Shown here in pieces: positions 16,616 to 25,326 of a DNA stretch of 64,000 nt. Both the position numbers and the translations under genes were made by a program. The stretch's first letter is position 1. The number at the start of each line of letters is the position of its first letter. The notes beneath the pieces are model-generated. The model had not been told where the DNA came from. It did no database searches and was given only the letters and a program-made list of their open reading frames with translations. The stretch is from an uncultured Shimia sp. (lineage in GTDB: Bacteria > Pseudomonadota > Alphaproteobacteria > Rhodobacterales > Rhodobacteraceae), in NCBI RefSeq assembly GCF_947498095.1, contig NZ_CANMJE010000008.1, positions 62,001 through 126,000 of the forward strand. Reading direction: 5' to 3'.

Positions 16616-18066
16616 CCGGGAAACGTGGCAATACAAGTGTCCTGAGCGACCGCGAACACCAAATTGCGGCGGACTATGCACAGGGCGAAAGCTACCAGCA
16701 GATCGCGGATCGCCTGTGTCTTGCGCCATCAACGGTGCGCACACATCTGGCCGCGATCTATCGAAAACTTGGTGTATCCTCGAAGTTGGAGCTGCGCGAC
16801 AGGTTGGCACCTGTGGCAACCACGCTCGCTGATTTGCCCATTGAACACCCCATCCGGCCCGAGAAACCGTCCATCGCTGTGCTGGCTTTTGAAAACATGT
16901 CCGGTGACCAGGAGCAGGAATACTTCTCAGACGGAATCAGTGACGATATCATCACGGCCCTGTCGCGTTCCCCTTGGCTTTTCATAATCGCGCGCAACAC
17001 CACATTTACCTACAAAGGTACATCCGTCGATGTCCGCCGCGTTGCCGAAGAGCTTGGGGTTCGGTTTGTCCTGGAAGGCAGTGTCCGACGGTCAGGCGCG
17101 CGGGTGCGTGTTACTGCGCAGTTGATCGATGGCATAACAGGCGGGCATGTCTGGTCCGAACGCTACGATGGGCAGCTTGAGGATGTCTTTGATCTGCAGG
17201 ATGAGATCACCCGCAACGTTGTGGCATCTATCCAGACGACAGTGCATCTCAGTACTATTCAAGAGCCAGTCGAGCGTGCGTCACGACCCGATCTGACCGT
17301 TTGGGAACTGACAATGCGGTCCTGGCATCTGCTCTATGATTTTACGCCCGAAAGCTACGCCCACGCCAAGACCTTGCTGGAACGTGCTTTGGCGATTGAT
17401 CCCGAGAGCGCCGAAGCGAACATGATCTTGTCCTTGATCAACCACCACATCGCGATAATGGGGTTTGTCCCTGACGTCCTGCCTGCAATGGAAACGGCTT
17501 ATGCATTGGCGCGACGGGCCACGCAGTTGGATGACCGCAATGAATACGCGCATTGGTCTCTGGGAATTTGTTGCTGGGGGCTGCTCAAATACGACGAATC
17601 CCTTGCAGCCTTGGAACGCGCCGTGGCTCTCAACCCAAACTGTTCATTGGCTTATGGCAGTCTTGGCACATTGCTCGGCATCCTTGGGCGCTCGGAAGAT
17701 GCCATTGCCAATCAGGAAATCGCCATTCGCTCCAATCCTCTCGACCCCAGCATTTTCTTTCGCTTTTCTGGACTTGCGTTGGCACACTATATGGCTGGGC
17801 GCTTTGAGGCCGCAATCGAATGGGCCGAGCGCGCTATCCACCGAATGCCACGGTGGTACTTCGCACATTTTGTTTTAGTTGCGAGCTATGAAGCGCTCGA
17901 CCGCCAAGAAGACGCGGCGAATGCAGTCAAACATTGCCAGAACGTCCTTCCTGACACCAGCATCAAAGATCTTGATCGTGTGCCTTTGAAAGACGCAAGA
18001 AAACTTAATGAATTGCGAGCTCGTTTGAACAAGGCAGGTTTTTCTAGGCAACCGGTAGTTCACTAA
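16612..18066 (+). CDS. LuxR-type HTH plus TolB-like and TPR domain regulator
   Basis: The GTG start overlaps the stop of the GAF regulator, so the two genes are coupled. The 484-residue protein has an N-terminal LuxR-type HTH (about residues 9-62). Next comes the TolB-like/FlgO-type domain common in adenylate cyclase relatives (about 85-205, with 'PSIAVLAFENMSGDQEQEYF' and 'GVRFVLEGSVRR'), and then tetratricopeptide repeats (about 240-460). In many alphaproteobacteria this TolB-TPR architecture is joined to a class III cyclase or an OmpR-type HTH; here a LuxR HTH takes that place. No membrane helix is visible, so it is probably a cytoplasmic one-component regulator. The HTH differs from its neighbour's at only a few positions, which implies duplication. 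Confidence 0.82.
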   Translation: MTGKRGNTSVLSDREHQIAADYAQGESYQQIADRLCLAPSTVRTHLAAIYRKLGVSSKLELRDRLAPVATTLADLPIEHPIRPEKPSIAVLAFENMSGDQEQEYFSDGISDDIITALSRSPWLFIIARNTTFTYKGTSVDVRRVAEELGVRFVLEGSVRRSGARVRVTAQLIDGITGGHVWSERYDGQLEDVFDLQDEITRNVVASIQTTVHLSTIQEPVERASRPDLTVWELTMRSWHLLYDFTPESYAHAKTLLERALAIDPESAEANMILSLINHHIAIMGFVPDVLPAMETAYALARRATQLDDRNEYAHWSLGICCWGLLKYDESLAALERAVALNPNCSLAYGSLGTLLGILGRSEDAIANQEIAIRSNPLDPSIFFRFSGLALAHYMAGRFEAAIEWAERAIHRMPRWYFAHFVLVASYEALDRQEDAANAVKHCQNVLPDTSIKDLDRVPLKDARKLNELRARLNKAGFSRQPVVH

Positions 18067-18085
18067 AGCAGCCCTTGGCGGAACC

Positions 18086-18152
18086 GCAGCGAATTGTCGC
18101 TTTGTCCCGCAACTGAGACATCCAAGACTTGCGCAGCCAACGGCTGGTTTTC
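18086..18152. repeat. dispersed intergenic repeat, copy C
   Basis: This copy aligns to 13365-13431 with conserved words at the same spacing. It starts 20 bases after the stop of the TolB-TPR regulator. The rest of the gap to 18296 is AT- and CG-mixed non-coding DNA in which I see no promoter with confidence. Confidence 0.6.
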
Positions 18153-18296
18153 CAAATTGCCGCCATTGGCGCATTATGCGGCGAATTATGGCAGTGAGCC
18201 CAAATCGACCAATCCAACAATAAATCAAGACGCTTTCGCGCACGTTGCTTTCACTCCAAGGAAGTGTACCCTGTAATTAAGGTGTGGGGCATTTTC

Positions 18297-18737
18297 ATGG
18301 GATCAATAAAGAATTTGAAATTTTGGCATTTGGCCCCAATCGCGCTGTTGGTTTGTGGTACCGTAGCGGAGGCGTCAGGCCTAATTTGCGTCGAAGAACC
18401 TCCAAACGAGAACGACAGTCGTTTGGTTTATCAATTCACCCAATCTACGGGGGAAGGGTTGTTTGATGTTGAGAATGATGCAGTGACCGGCGGACCGGTT
18501 AGGATCGATATAGGTTCCGCTGACTTTGATATTGAACTTAATGATGGCCCTGTCGAATTGGAGGACGCGATTCTCTGGGAAGGTTTGGGCACCAAACTTC
18601 CAGATAAAATTCGTGTTCGTGTTCGTGAAGATAAAAACAAGGTTTATCAATTTCTGTTGGAAGACATGAGAGCAACTGTTGTTCAAGGGTACCGCCCAAT
18701 CGCGCAGCTAAAGTGCAGAGTTCTGGCGACCGAATAG
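18297..18737 (+). CDS. orphan secreted protein 1
   Basis: From the ATG at 18297 the protein has 146 residues, with a signal peptide ending near A-E-A-S-G. A GTG at 18264 behind AAGGAA is an alternative that adds 11 residues. The mature part is acidic (E-E-P-P-N-E-N-D) and probably beta-rich, with one cysteine near its start and one near its end that could form a disulfide. I recognise no family. It opens a three-gene plus-strand group of small secreted proteins, with gaps of 43 and -1 bases between genes. Confidence 0.6.
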   Translation: MGSIKNLKFWHLAPIALLVCGTVAEASGLICVEEPPNENDSRLVYQFTQSTGEGLFDVENDAVTGGPVRIDIGSADFDIELNDGPVELEDAILWEGLGTKLPDKIRVRVREDKNKVYQFLLEDMRATVVQGYRPIAQLKCRVLATE

Positions 18738-18780
18738 ACAAACAATGTTGAAGGACGAAATTTCGAAAGGAAAATTGGTT

Positions 18781-19254
18781 ATGAAGAAATGGATCGTAGC
18801 CGCGCTTTTTTTGAGCTTTGTGTTGCCTGTAAACGCTCAAGAGTCTGGCGCCTTGACCGGAGAATTTGATGGCACTGCCGTGTCATTTGAATTGATGCCG
18901 TCTCAAACAGACCACCGTGGAAATCCGGACTTTGGTTCCGTTTCGATGGCTTTCAAAATGGATATTGAAGGATCGGACCTGAAGATATTCTTTATTGGGT
19001 TCAATTTGATGGGCGGAAAAGTTGAAACACCGGAGGCGAGAATGTCGATTACAATGGTCGATAGCTTTGTGGCACGCCCAGACGAAACGTTTTCTGTTGT
19101 TGTTCAAGAAGCAAGCAAACAAGACGATTTGTTATTCTTGAAGGGAACGATTTCTCTTAACGCAGATTTCTCTGACGATTTCGGGCGAACATTGGATGCA
19201 TCCAGAAGCCACGCATTTGAAGGCGCGTTTGAAGCAAAAGTTGGTGGATTGTAA
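18781..19254 (+). CDS. orphan secreted protein 2
   Basis: The ATG at 18781 has AAAGGAAAA upstream. The 157-residue protein has a signal peptide of about 19 residues ending V-N-A-Q. The mature protein has an alternating hydrophobic pattern typical of a beta-sandwich and no cysteines or membrane helices. No named family is recognised. Its last base is the first base of the next gene's ATG, so the two are coupled. Confidence 0.6.
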   Translation: MKKWIVAALFLSFVLPVNAQESGALTGEFDGTAVSFELMPSQTDHRGNPDFGSVSMAFKMDIEGSDLKIFFIGFNLMGGKVETPEARMSITMVDSFVARPDETFSVVVQEASKQDDLLFLKGTISLNADFSDDFGRTLDASRSHAFEGAFEAKVGGL

Positions 19255-19898
19255 TGGCCGCCCGTTTGCATATTTGGACGGCCCTGGCTTTATTCCTTTT
19301 GATCGGGTCGCCTGCCGTCGCGCAGGTAAATTTATGCGATCCGGAAGATGATGGTGAGGTTAGCCAGTCGGACCAAAAAGAAATCTGTGTGGAAGAAGGA
19401 ACAAGTTCGCAAGTGGGGGATTCCGAAAGCAGTGGGATTGGCGTGGGGTCGCTTTGCGGAAAACGGGTAACTTCGAGGGACATATCGGGAGACTATACGC
19501 TGAATGTTGGCAGCGCGATTATGACCGGCGGCGGCAAAGTTATTCCGTTGAACGTACAAAGCACATCTCAAGTTAAAATATTTGAAGCCGAGTCTGAGTT
19601 GATGATGGGCGATGGGGTAAACAACGTTGCATTGAAGTTTACGGATGCCGATGAGTGGGGACTGGAAGCGAGTCCTATCCTGTCCGAGGTAAGCGGCCCT
19701 GGGTTCGCGGCAGCTGTCGGATGTAACTCATCGGAACTCCCTCACTTAATAGGAAAAGGGAAAACCGACACCGTAGAGTTCGTCTACTATCTGATAGTTG
19801 AATCTGTTTCAGCGCAGAAGTTCCAATTGTTTGGTTTGGTTGAATGGAATGGTGGTGGCATCAATCAAAAACGGGGTGTTGTGCTTAGTCCGAATTAG
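19254..19898 (+). CDS. orphan secreted protein 3
   Basis: The TAA of the preceding gene shares a base with this ATG. The 214-residue protein has a signal peptide (about 1-23, cleavage near A-V-A-Q), an acidic serine/glutamate-rich segment (about 30-62) and then a beta-rich domain with two or three cysteines (for example S-L-C-G-K and V-G-C-N). It has no recognisable family. All three proteins of this group are probably periplasmic or surface-exposed, and are likely lineage-specific. Confidence 0.6.
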   Translation: MAARLHIWTALALFLLIGSPAVAQVNLCDPEDDGEVSQSDQKEICVEEGTSSQVGDSESSGIGVGSLCGKRVTSRDISGDYTLNVGSAIMTGGGKVIPLNVQSTSQVKIFEAESELMMGDGVNNVALKFTDADEWGLEASPILSEVSGPGFAAAVGCNSSELPHLIGKGKTDTVEFVYYLIVESVSAQKFQLFGLVEWNGGGINQKRGVVLSPN

Positions 19899-20362
19899 AT
19901 TGGCACCAAGTGACCGAACTTCTGAGCAGAAAAGTTGCCAACGACCACAAAGTCCGCGTTGCAGACCTTAGAGCAAAACGCAACGAACGTCCGCTGTCCG
20001 CCCCTATTTCCAGTTCCTGCTGATTGCAACATTTGTCAGTATGGGCTCGTACGGAACCTTAGCTGTTCAACGGGCCAACGGCGGCTTTCACCGGACCGCG
20101 AGTTGAGGGGTGACTTTCATAGGTAAGGAAAGATTTGACCGGTGGTCACAAAGAGACCGTTGAAGCGAATGCCGGTTCTACTCAATTCAAAATTGCATTA
20201 TGAAAATCGGTCAAGATTGTTTCTCTCCTTTCATGGAGTTCTTAAGGCGATCCGTGTAAAGAACGGATCGCCAAATTCACCGCGGTCTGTTGAAACGATG
20301 CAAAAAGCTTTGACCCTGGGTTGACGCCAAAAATCCAATGAAATAGGAAGTGAGAACGCAGA
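19899..20362. repeat. 464-base gap with dispersed repeat, copy D
   Basis: No convincing gene lies here. Bases 20043-20064 are the reverse complement of 13414-13435 with two mismatches. Near 19983 the words CGAACG and CTGTCCGC resemble the start of copies B and C in forward orientation. The part next to the tRNA (20230-20360) should hold the tRNA promoter, but I cannot point to clear -35/-10 boxes. Confidence 0.5.
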
Positions 20363-20436
20363 GCGGGCGTTGTGTAATGGTAAGACCTCAGCCTTCCAAG
20401 CTGATGATACGGGTTCGATTCCCGTCGCCCGCTCCA
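20363..20436 (+). tRNA. tRNA-Gly (anticodon TCC)
   Basis: A complete cloverleaf can be drawn. The acceptor stem pairs GCGGGCG with CGCCCGC. The anticodon stem TCAGC/GCTGA encloses the loop CTTCCAA with anticodon TCC. The T-loop is GGTTCGATTCC-like and CCA is encoded at 20434-20436. It decodes GGA and GGG glycine codons. Confidence 0.95.
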
Positions 20437-20778
20437 AACAAATCTTGCCCACATTGTATAGGACGAGTTCAATTCAGACCCTATTTATGGTGTTGAATTG
20501 TAGGCCTTAATTCAATTCTGGAACCTGCCGGGGCTAACTAAAGGTGCAAGTTCAAAATCCGCAACACGATCCAGAAATGCCCCTCACCGAGGTCAAAACC
20601 GGGTAATGCGGAGTATTGACGAGTCGATGCGTCGGTCTTGCGGAAACAAGCTTTGCATTTGGTCGGATTTTTGCAAAAAACTATGGTCCAACATGTGACA
20701 CCATGTGGCAACTCGCGGCTTGACCCCGCGCGCTGGCAACGCCACTAACGGCGTCACGCTATTACCAGGAAAGACAGC
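20437..20778. other. 342-base gap between tRNA-Gly and ABC exporter gene
   Basis: No gene is visible. An inverted repeat TTGAATT (20493-20499) / AATTCAA (20509-20515) with a nine-base loop might be a hairpin or operator. The rest probably contains the promoter of the exporter gene. A long minus-strand frame from 20593 runs across this region but is the shadow of the exporter gene. Confidence 0.4.
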
Positions 20779-22578
20779 ATGGCCAGACAACCCAAACCGC
20801 TCACGAGCGAAGCGGAGCGCGAGAAGTCCAAACGCGTTGGAGCGTTGCGCGGGCTGAAGCCCTTTCTTGCGCCATATAAAGTGTTGGTCGTCCTTGCCGG
20901 GTTTGCCTTGACACTGACGGCAACGATTTCCTTGCTCTTGCCCATCGCCGTGCGCCGCGTGGTCGATAATTTTGGTACCGAAAGCGATGCGTTGCTCGAC
21001 AAGTATTTTCTTGTCGCACTTGGGTTTGCCGGTTTGCTGGCTGTCGGCACTGCGCTGCGATACCTGCTGGTCACACGTCTTGGTGAGTTTGTTGTCGCGG
21101 ACATCCGCAAGGCAGTGTTTGACCGCGTTTTGTCGATGAGCCCGACGTTTTTTGAGAAAATCATGACAGGTGAAGTTCTGAGCCGCATCACCACGGACAC
21201 CACGGTGATCCAGTCGGTGATCGGCTCGTCGGTGTCTGTTGCCTTGCGCAATGTTCTCTTGTTCCTTGGTGGTCTGGTGTTGATGCTGTTTACCTCGGCC
21301 AAACTGACTGGGCTGGTGTTGCTGATCGTACCGGCTGTCATCATTCCGATACTTGTGCTTGGACGCCGTTTGCGGGTGCTCAGCCGCGAAAACCAGGATT
21401 GGATTGCAGCCAGTTCCGGCAATGCATCCGAAGCACTGACGTCGGTTCAGACGGTTCAGGCCTTTACCCACGAAACACCTTCTCGCAAGGCTTTTGCCGA
21501 CGTGACCCATCTGGCGCTGCGGGCTGCCAACCGTCGCATTAACACGCGGGCCGTGATGACGATGATCGTTATTTTCCTGATCTTTTCAGGAGTGGTTGGC
21601 GTTTTGTGGATGGGCGCGCGTGACGTGCGCGCCGGAGGCATGAGCGTCGGTGCTCTGGTCCAGTTTGTGATCTATTCAGTCATGGTCGCCGGGGCCGTGG
21701 GCGCCCTGTCAGAGATATGGGGCGAATTGCAACGCGCCGCTGGCGCGACTGAGCGTTTGGTGGAACTGCTGCAAGCCGAAGACAACGTGACTGACAAATC
21801 GAACCCGACACCGGTACCAAGCCCCGTGAACGGTGAAATCTTTTTTGATGACGTGTCGTTTTCCTATCCGTCACGCCCGAATATCTCGGCGTTGGACAAG
21901 GTCTCTTTGACCATCAAACCCGGTGAAACCGTGGCTTTTGTGGGCCCGTCGGGGGCTGGCAAGACAACTGTGATTCAACTGCTGCAACGGTTTTACGATC
22001 CCGATCATGGGCAGATCACATTGGACGGCGTAGCACTTTCAGACATGGCACGCGCTGAGTTCCGCCGCGAGATGGCGCTGGTTCCACAGGATGCCGTGAT
22101 CTTTGCCGAAACGGCACGTGAGAACATTCGTTTTGGCCGCCCTGAAGCCACAGACGAAGAAGTTGAGGCCGCGGCAAAGGCGGCCGCTGCACATGAGTTC
22201 ATCACCGCATTGCCCGAAGGCTATGACGCCTTTGTCGGAGAACGTGGCGTGATGCTGTCAGGCGGGCAAAAACAACGTATCGCCATCGCCCGTGCCATCC
22301 TGCGGGACGCGCCGGTGTTGCTCTTGGACGAGGCGACCAGCGCTTTGGATGCTGAAAGCGAGAGATTGGTACAGGCGGCCGTGGAAGAATTGTCGCGCGA
22401 TCGAACCACCCTTGTCGTTGCGCACCGGCTGGCTACGGTCAAACAAGCGGACCGTATCGTTGTGCTGGAAGACGGCAAAATCGTTGCACAAGGCAAACAC
22501 GATGACCTCGTGGCCGAAGGCGGGCTTTATGCCAAACTGGCCAAGCTGCAATTCACAGACGGCACGAATGGGATCTGA
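20779..22578 (+). CDS. ABC exporter (fused permease and ATPase)
   Basis: This 599-residue half-transporter acts as a homo- or heterodimer to export a lipid, drug or peptide from the cytoplasm or inner leaflet. The N-terminal domain has six membrane helices (about residues 35-325). The ATPase follows, with Walker A GPSGAGKTT (about 388-396), a Q-loop in VPQDAV, the signature LSGGQ (about 493-497), Walker B VLLLDEA (about 512-518) and the H-loop histidine near 548. It resembles MsbA/LmrA-type 'transporter plus ATPase' proteins common in Rhodobacterales. It stands alone, 150 bases before the sulfatase gene, so no substrate clue comes from context. Confidence 0.93.
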   Translation: MARQPKPLTSEAEREKSKRVGALRGLKPFLAPYKVLVVLAGFALTLTATISLLLPIAVRRVVDNFGTESDALLDKYFLVALGFAGLLAVGTALRYLLVTRLGEFVVADIRKAVFDRVLSMSPTFFEKIMTGEVLSRITTDTTVIQSVIGSSVSVALRNVLLFLGGLVLMLFTSAKLTGLVLLIVPAVIIPILVLGRRLRVLSRENQDWIAASSGNASEALTSVQTVQAFTHETPSRKAFADVTHLALRAANRRINTRAVMTMIVIFLIFSGVVGVLWMGARDVRAGGMSVGALVQFVIYSVMVAGAVGALSEIWGELQRAAGATERLVELLQAEDNVTDKSNPTPVPSPVNGEIFFDDVSFSYPSRPNISALDKVSLTIKPGETVAFVGPSGAGKTTVIQLLQRFYDPDHGQITLDGVALSDMARAEFRREMALVPQDAVIFAETARENIRFGRPEATDEEVEAAAKAAAAHEFITALPEGYDAFVGERGVMLSGGQKQRIAIARAILRDAPVLLLDEATSALDAESERLVQAAVEELSRDRTTLVVAHRLATVKQADRIVVLEDGKIVAQGKHDDLVAEGGLYAKLAKLQFTDGTNGI

Positions 22579-22729
22579 CACTGCGGTGCGGGCCCATTCC
22601 ATTGGTGCATGAAAACTTGTTCTGATCTCATCCGGACAGGCGGCTTATTGTACATATTAAATGTTTCATTTTTCGAAACCGGAAATCTCGGCTAGGCTCC
22701 TTACTATTATTTATTAGAGGAGTCATTTT

Positions 22730-24268
22730 ATGCTCAGGAAGATTGTCTTATCGGCGGTAGTCGCAATAGCGCCCTGCCTTGCCCTTGCTCAGGAGGGGGA
22801 AAAACCCAATATCCTCATTATCTGGGGCGATGACATTGGCCAGTTTAACGTGTCCGCCATGAACCGTGGCATGATGGGGTATCGCACACCCAATATCGAC
22901 CGCATTGCCGCTGAAGGTGCGCTATTCACCGACTGGTACGGTCAGCAAAGCTGCACCGCTGGTCGTGCGGCCTTTGTCACCGGCCAGTCACCGATGCGTA
23001 CCGGCCTGACCAAAGTCGGCCTACCCGGCGCGCCGGAAGGCATGCAGATCGAAGATCCGACCGTCGCGGGGCTCTTGAAGAACCACGGCTACATGACTGG
23101 CCAGTTCGGCAAGAACCACCTTGGCGACCGGGACGAGATGCTGCCCACCAACCACGGCTTTGACGAATTTTTTGGCAATCTATACCACCTCAATGCCGAA
23201 GAAGAGCCAGAGCATGCGGACTATCCCAAGAACCCGGAATTCCGCGAGAACTTTGGCCCACGTGGCGTGATCAAATCCAGCGCTGATGGCGCAATCGAAG
23301 ATACCGGACCATTGACGCGCAAACGCATGGAAACCGTGGATGATGAGGTCACCGCCGGTGCCATCGACTTTATGGATCGCGCCGTTGAACAGGAAAAACC
23401 CTTTTTCCTGTGGTGGAATTCGACCCGCATGCACATCTTTACGCACCTCAAGGACGAGAGTGCCGGGGTGACCGGTCAGGGTATCTATGCTGACGGTATA
23501 GTTGAGCATGATGGCCATGTTGGCCAATTGCTGGACAAGCTCGAAGCACTGGGCATCGCCGACAACACCATCGTGATGTATTCCTCGGACAATGGCGCCG
23601 AAACCTTCACCTGGCCCGACGGTGGCACCACCATGTTCCGCGGCGAAAAGAACACCCAGTGGGAGGGCGGTTTCCGCGTTCCGACGTTCATTCGCTGGCC
23701 CGGCACAATTGAACCCGGCACAGTGGTCAACGACATTGGCGCCCACGAAGACATGTTGCCCACGCTTCTGGCCGCAGCAGGTGAGCCTGACGTTAAGGAC
23801 AAGCTGCTGGAAGGTGGCCACGAGGCCATCGGACGGACCTATAATGTCCACCTCGACGGCTATGACCTTGGCCCGGCACTACGGGGCGAAGCTGACTGGC
23901 CACGTAACGAGTTCCTCTACTGGACCGATGACGGCTCAGTCGCGGCGCTGCGCTGGCAGGACTGGAAGTTCACCTATCTCAAGCAACACGCCGAGGGTTA
24001 CAAGGTCTGGACTACCCCCTTTGAGGTGCTGCGTGCACCGTCTTTGACCAACTTACGCATGGACCCGTTTGAACGTGCGGAAGCCGAAGACGCCATGGGA
24101 TATCAGCGTTGGTGGGTCGAGCATATGTTTGTTTTTGCGCCCGCAGGGGCCTATGTGGCGCAGTGGCTTTCGAGTTTTCAAAAGTTCCCGCCACGTCAGA
24201 AACCTGGCAGCTTTAACTTAGACAACGTGATGGAAGCCATGATGTCTGGCTCACAAGGCAACCAGTAG
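22730..24268 (+). CDS. arylsulfatase (Cys-type), secreted
   Basis: The enzyme hydrolyses sulfate esters, releasing sulfate. The ATG follows AGAGGAG. The 512-residue protein has a signal peptide ending A-L-A-Q. The metal-binding D34-D35 lie at the N-terminus of the alkaline-phosphatase-like fold. The formylglycine motif C75-T-A-G-R79 lies in 'QSCTAGRAAF', K and H occur in F-G-K-N-H-L-G near 124, and S-D-N-G near 286 supplies more metal ligands. C75 must be oxidised to formylglycine by a sulfatase-modifying enzyme, and none is encoded in the window. An inverted GTTTC/GAAAC repeat at 22663-22679 lies upstream. In marine bacteria such enzymes act on sulfated polysaccharides or small sulfate esters. 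Confidence 0.92.
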   Translation: MLRKIVLSAVVAIAPCLALAQEGEKPNILIIWGDDIGQFNVSAMNRGMMGYRTPNIDRIAAEGALFTDWYGQQSCTAGRAAFVTGQSPMRTGLTKVGLPGAPEGMQIEDPTVAGLLKNHGYMTGQFGKNHLGDRDEMLPTNHGFDEFFGNLYHLNAEEEPEHADYPKNPEFRENFGPRGVIKSSADGAIEDTGPLTRKRMETVDDEVTAGAIDFMDRAVEQEKPFFLWWNSTRMHIFTHLKDESAGVTGQGIYADGIVEHDGHVGQLLDKLEALGIADNTIVMYSSDNGAETFTWPDGGTTMFRGEKNTQWEGGFRVPTFIRWPGTIEPGTVVNDIGAHEDMLPTLLAAAGEPDVKDKLLEGGHEAIGRTYNVHLDGYDLGPALRGEADWPRNEFLYWTDDGSVAALRWQDWKFTYLKQHAEGYKVWTTPFEVLRAPSLTNLRMDPFERAEAEDAMGYQRWWVEHMFVFAPAGAYVAQWLSSFQKFPPRQKPGSFNLDNVMEAMMSGSQGNQ

Positions 24269-24293
24269 GTTTCTTTCTGGTAAGACAAAAAAG

Positions 24294-24327
24294 AGGGCGT
24301 GACCAATTCTGGTCGCGCCCTTTTTTT
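24294..24327. terminator. bidirectional Rho-independent terminator
   Basis: An 11-bp stem (24295-24305 with 24310-24320, one G-T wobble) has loop ATTC. It is followed by seven T on the plus strand and preceded by six A, which serve as the T-run on the minus strand. It sits exactly between the convergent sulfatase and HPF-like genes. Confidence 0.9.
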
Positions 24328-24346
24328 ACGTAGCTTCGCTTTCAGA

Positions 24347-24664
24347 CTAGCGATGTGGGTCTTGCTTATTGAATTCGCTGCTCAGTCTTGCGCGCAGTTT
24401 TTTGGCAGCACCCTTTAGCGCTCCGGGAATGTCTGCGGCATCATGGCTTGCAGCCATTGGTCCCATGCCGCGTGGGCGGGCCTCAATTGTGCACCGAATG
24501 TGATCTGGACCATGTTTGTCGGCATTTTGATCCTTGAGATGCACCTCAACCCGCGTCAACCGATCCGCCAGATGCTCAAGGTCTGACGTCACGGCCTGTT
24601 CCGCGATTTCGATGACGCGCTCATCTCCGTGAATGAAGTTGTCTGTATTGACCTGAATTTGCAT
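24347..24664 (-). CDS. HPF/RaiA-family ribosome-associated protein
   Basis: The 105-residue protein matches the short ribosome hibernation-promoting factor/sigma-54 modulation family: beta-alpha-beta-beta-beta-alpha order, 'TRVEVHLKDQNADKHGPDHI' in the centre and a C-terminal helix 'ALKGAAKKLRARLSSEF'. Short members bind in the 30S decoding region and stop translation in stationary phase. A ribosome-binding site AAGGAG precedes the ATG. Alphaproteobacteria usually keep a long HPF elsewhere, so this short form is probably an extra paralogue; that is inference. Confidence 0.8.
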   Translation of the reverse strand: MQIQVNTDNFIHGDERVIEIAEQAVTSDLEHLADRLTRVEVHLKDQNADKHGPDHIRCTIEARPRGMGPMAASHDAADIPGALKGAAKKLRARLSSEFNKQDPHR

Positions 24665-24865
24665 CTGAGGCTCCTTTCGGCTCTTCTATTCCTACAATTT
24701 ATTTATGTGTCATACGGTCGGCTGCAAGGTCCGTAATGCGTGTTTCGAACGAATTCCGAAACAAATCTGAGCGGAAAAACGACGGGGCAAATTCGCTCTG
24801 AATTCCCCTTTAACCCGGCAGGTCTTCAGGCCACTCTCAGGCCATCATTAACTGGGAGAGACATC

Positions 24866-25288
24866 ATGGGTCTTTGGAATTTTTTGAAAGGTGCGGGCAA
24901 ATCGCTCGTTGGTGGAGATGACACACCGGATGCCGAGGCGCTGAAAGCCGAAGTGGAAGGCTTGGGGTTGGACGCCGAAGGGCTGGACATCACGGTCGAC
25001 GGTGACAAGGTCACAGTCACCGGCGATGCAGTCAGCCAGGAAATGCGTGAAAAGGTTATTCTTGCCGTGGGCAACGTCGAAGGTGTGGCTGCGGTTGAAG
25101 ATGCCAATCCGGGTGCCGATCCCAAATTTCACACGGTTGAAAAGGGCGACACACTTTGGGCCATCTCGGAAAAGGCCCTTGGCAAAGGCAACCGTTACAA
25201 TGAGATTTTCGAGGCCAACCGCCCAATGCTGAGCCACCCGGACAAGATCTATCCGGGTCAGGTTCTGCGCATCCCACAGGACGCCTAA
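24866..25288 (+). CDS. BON-LysM domain protein (Kbp/YgaU-like)
   Basis: The ATG at 24866 behind GGGAGAG gives 140 residues; the frame is open upstream to 24740 but without family resemblance. A BON domain (about residues 22-78, 'VDGDKVTVTGDAVSQEMREK') is followed by a LysM domain (about 88-138, 'HTVEKGDTLWAISEKALG'). This is the architecture of the cytoplasmic potassium-binding protein Kbp (YgaU) of E. coli. Like Kbp it has no signal peptide. The N-terminal 'MGLWNFLKGAG' is the typical opening for the family. Confidence 0.9.
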   Translation: MGLWNFLKGAGKSLVGGDDTPDAEALKAEVEGLGLDAEGLDITVDGDKVTVTGDAVSQEMREKVILAVGNVEGVAAVEDANPGADPKFHTVEKGDTLWAISEKALGKGNRYNEIFEANRPMLSHPDKIYPGQVLRIPQDA

Positions 25289-25300
25289 GACGGAAAGCAA

Positions 25301-25326
25301 TCGGGGGCAGGGCAGCTTGCCCCCGA
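25301..25326 (+). terminator. hairpin after the BON-LysM gene
   Basis: A perfect 9-bp stem TCGGGGGCA / TGCCCCCGA with an eight-base loop lies 13 bases after the stop. The following sequence (CTTCATTTG) has only a weak T-run, so this may be a poor intrinsic terminator or an mRNA-end stabiliser. Confidence 0.55.

Noticed and set aside
20593-21510. 305-codon minus-strand frame
   Set aside because: Antisense to the ABC exporter; the sequence is rich in glutamine and histidine, as in shadow frames.
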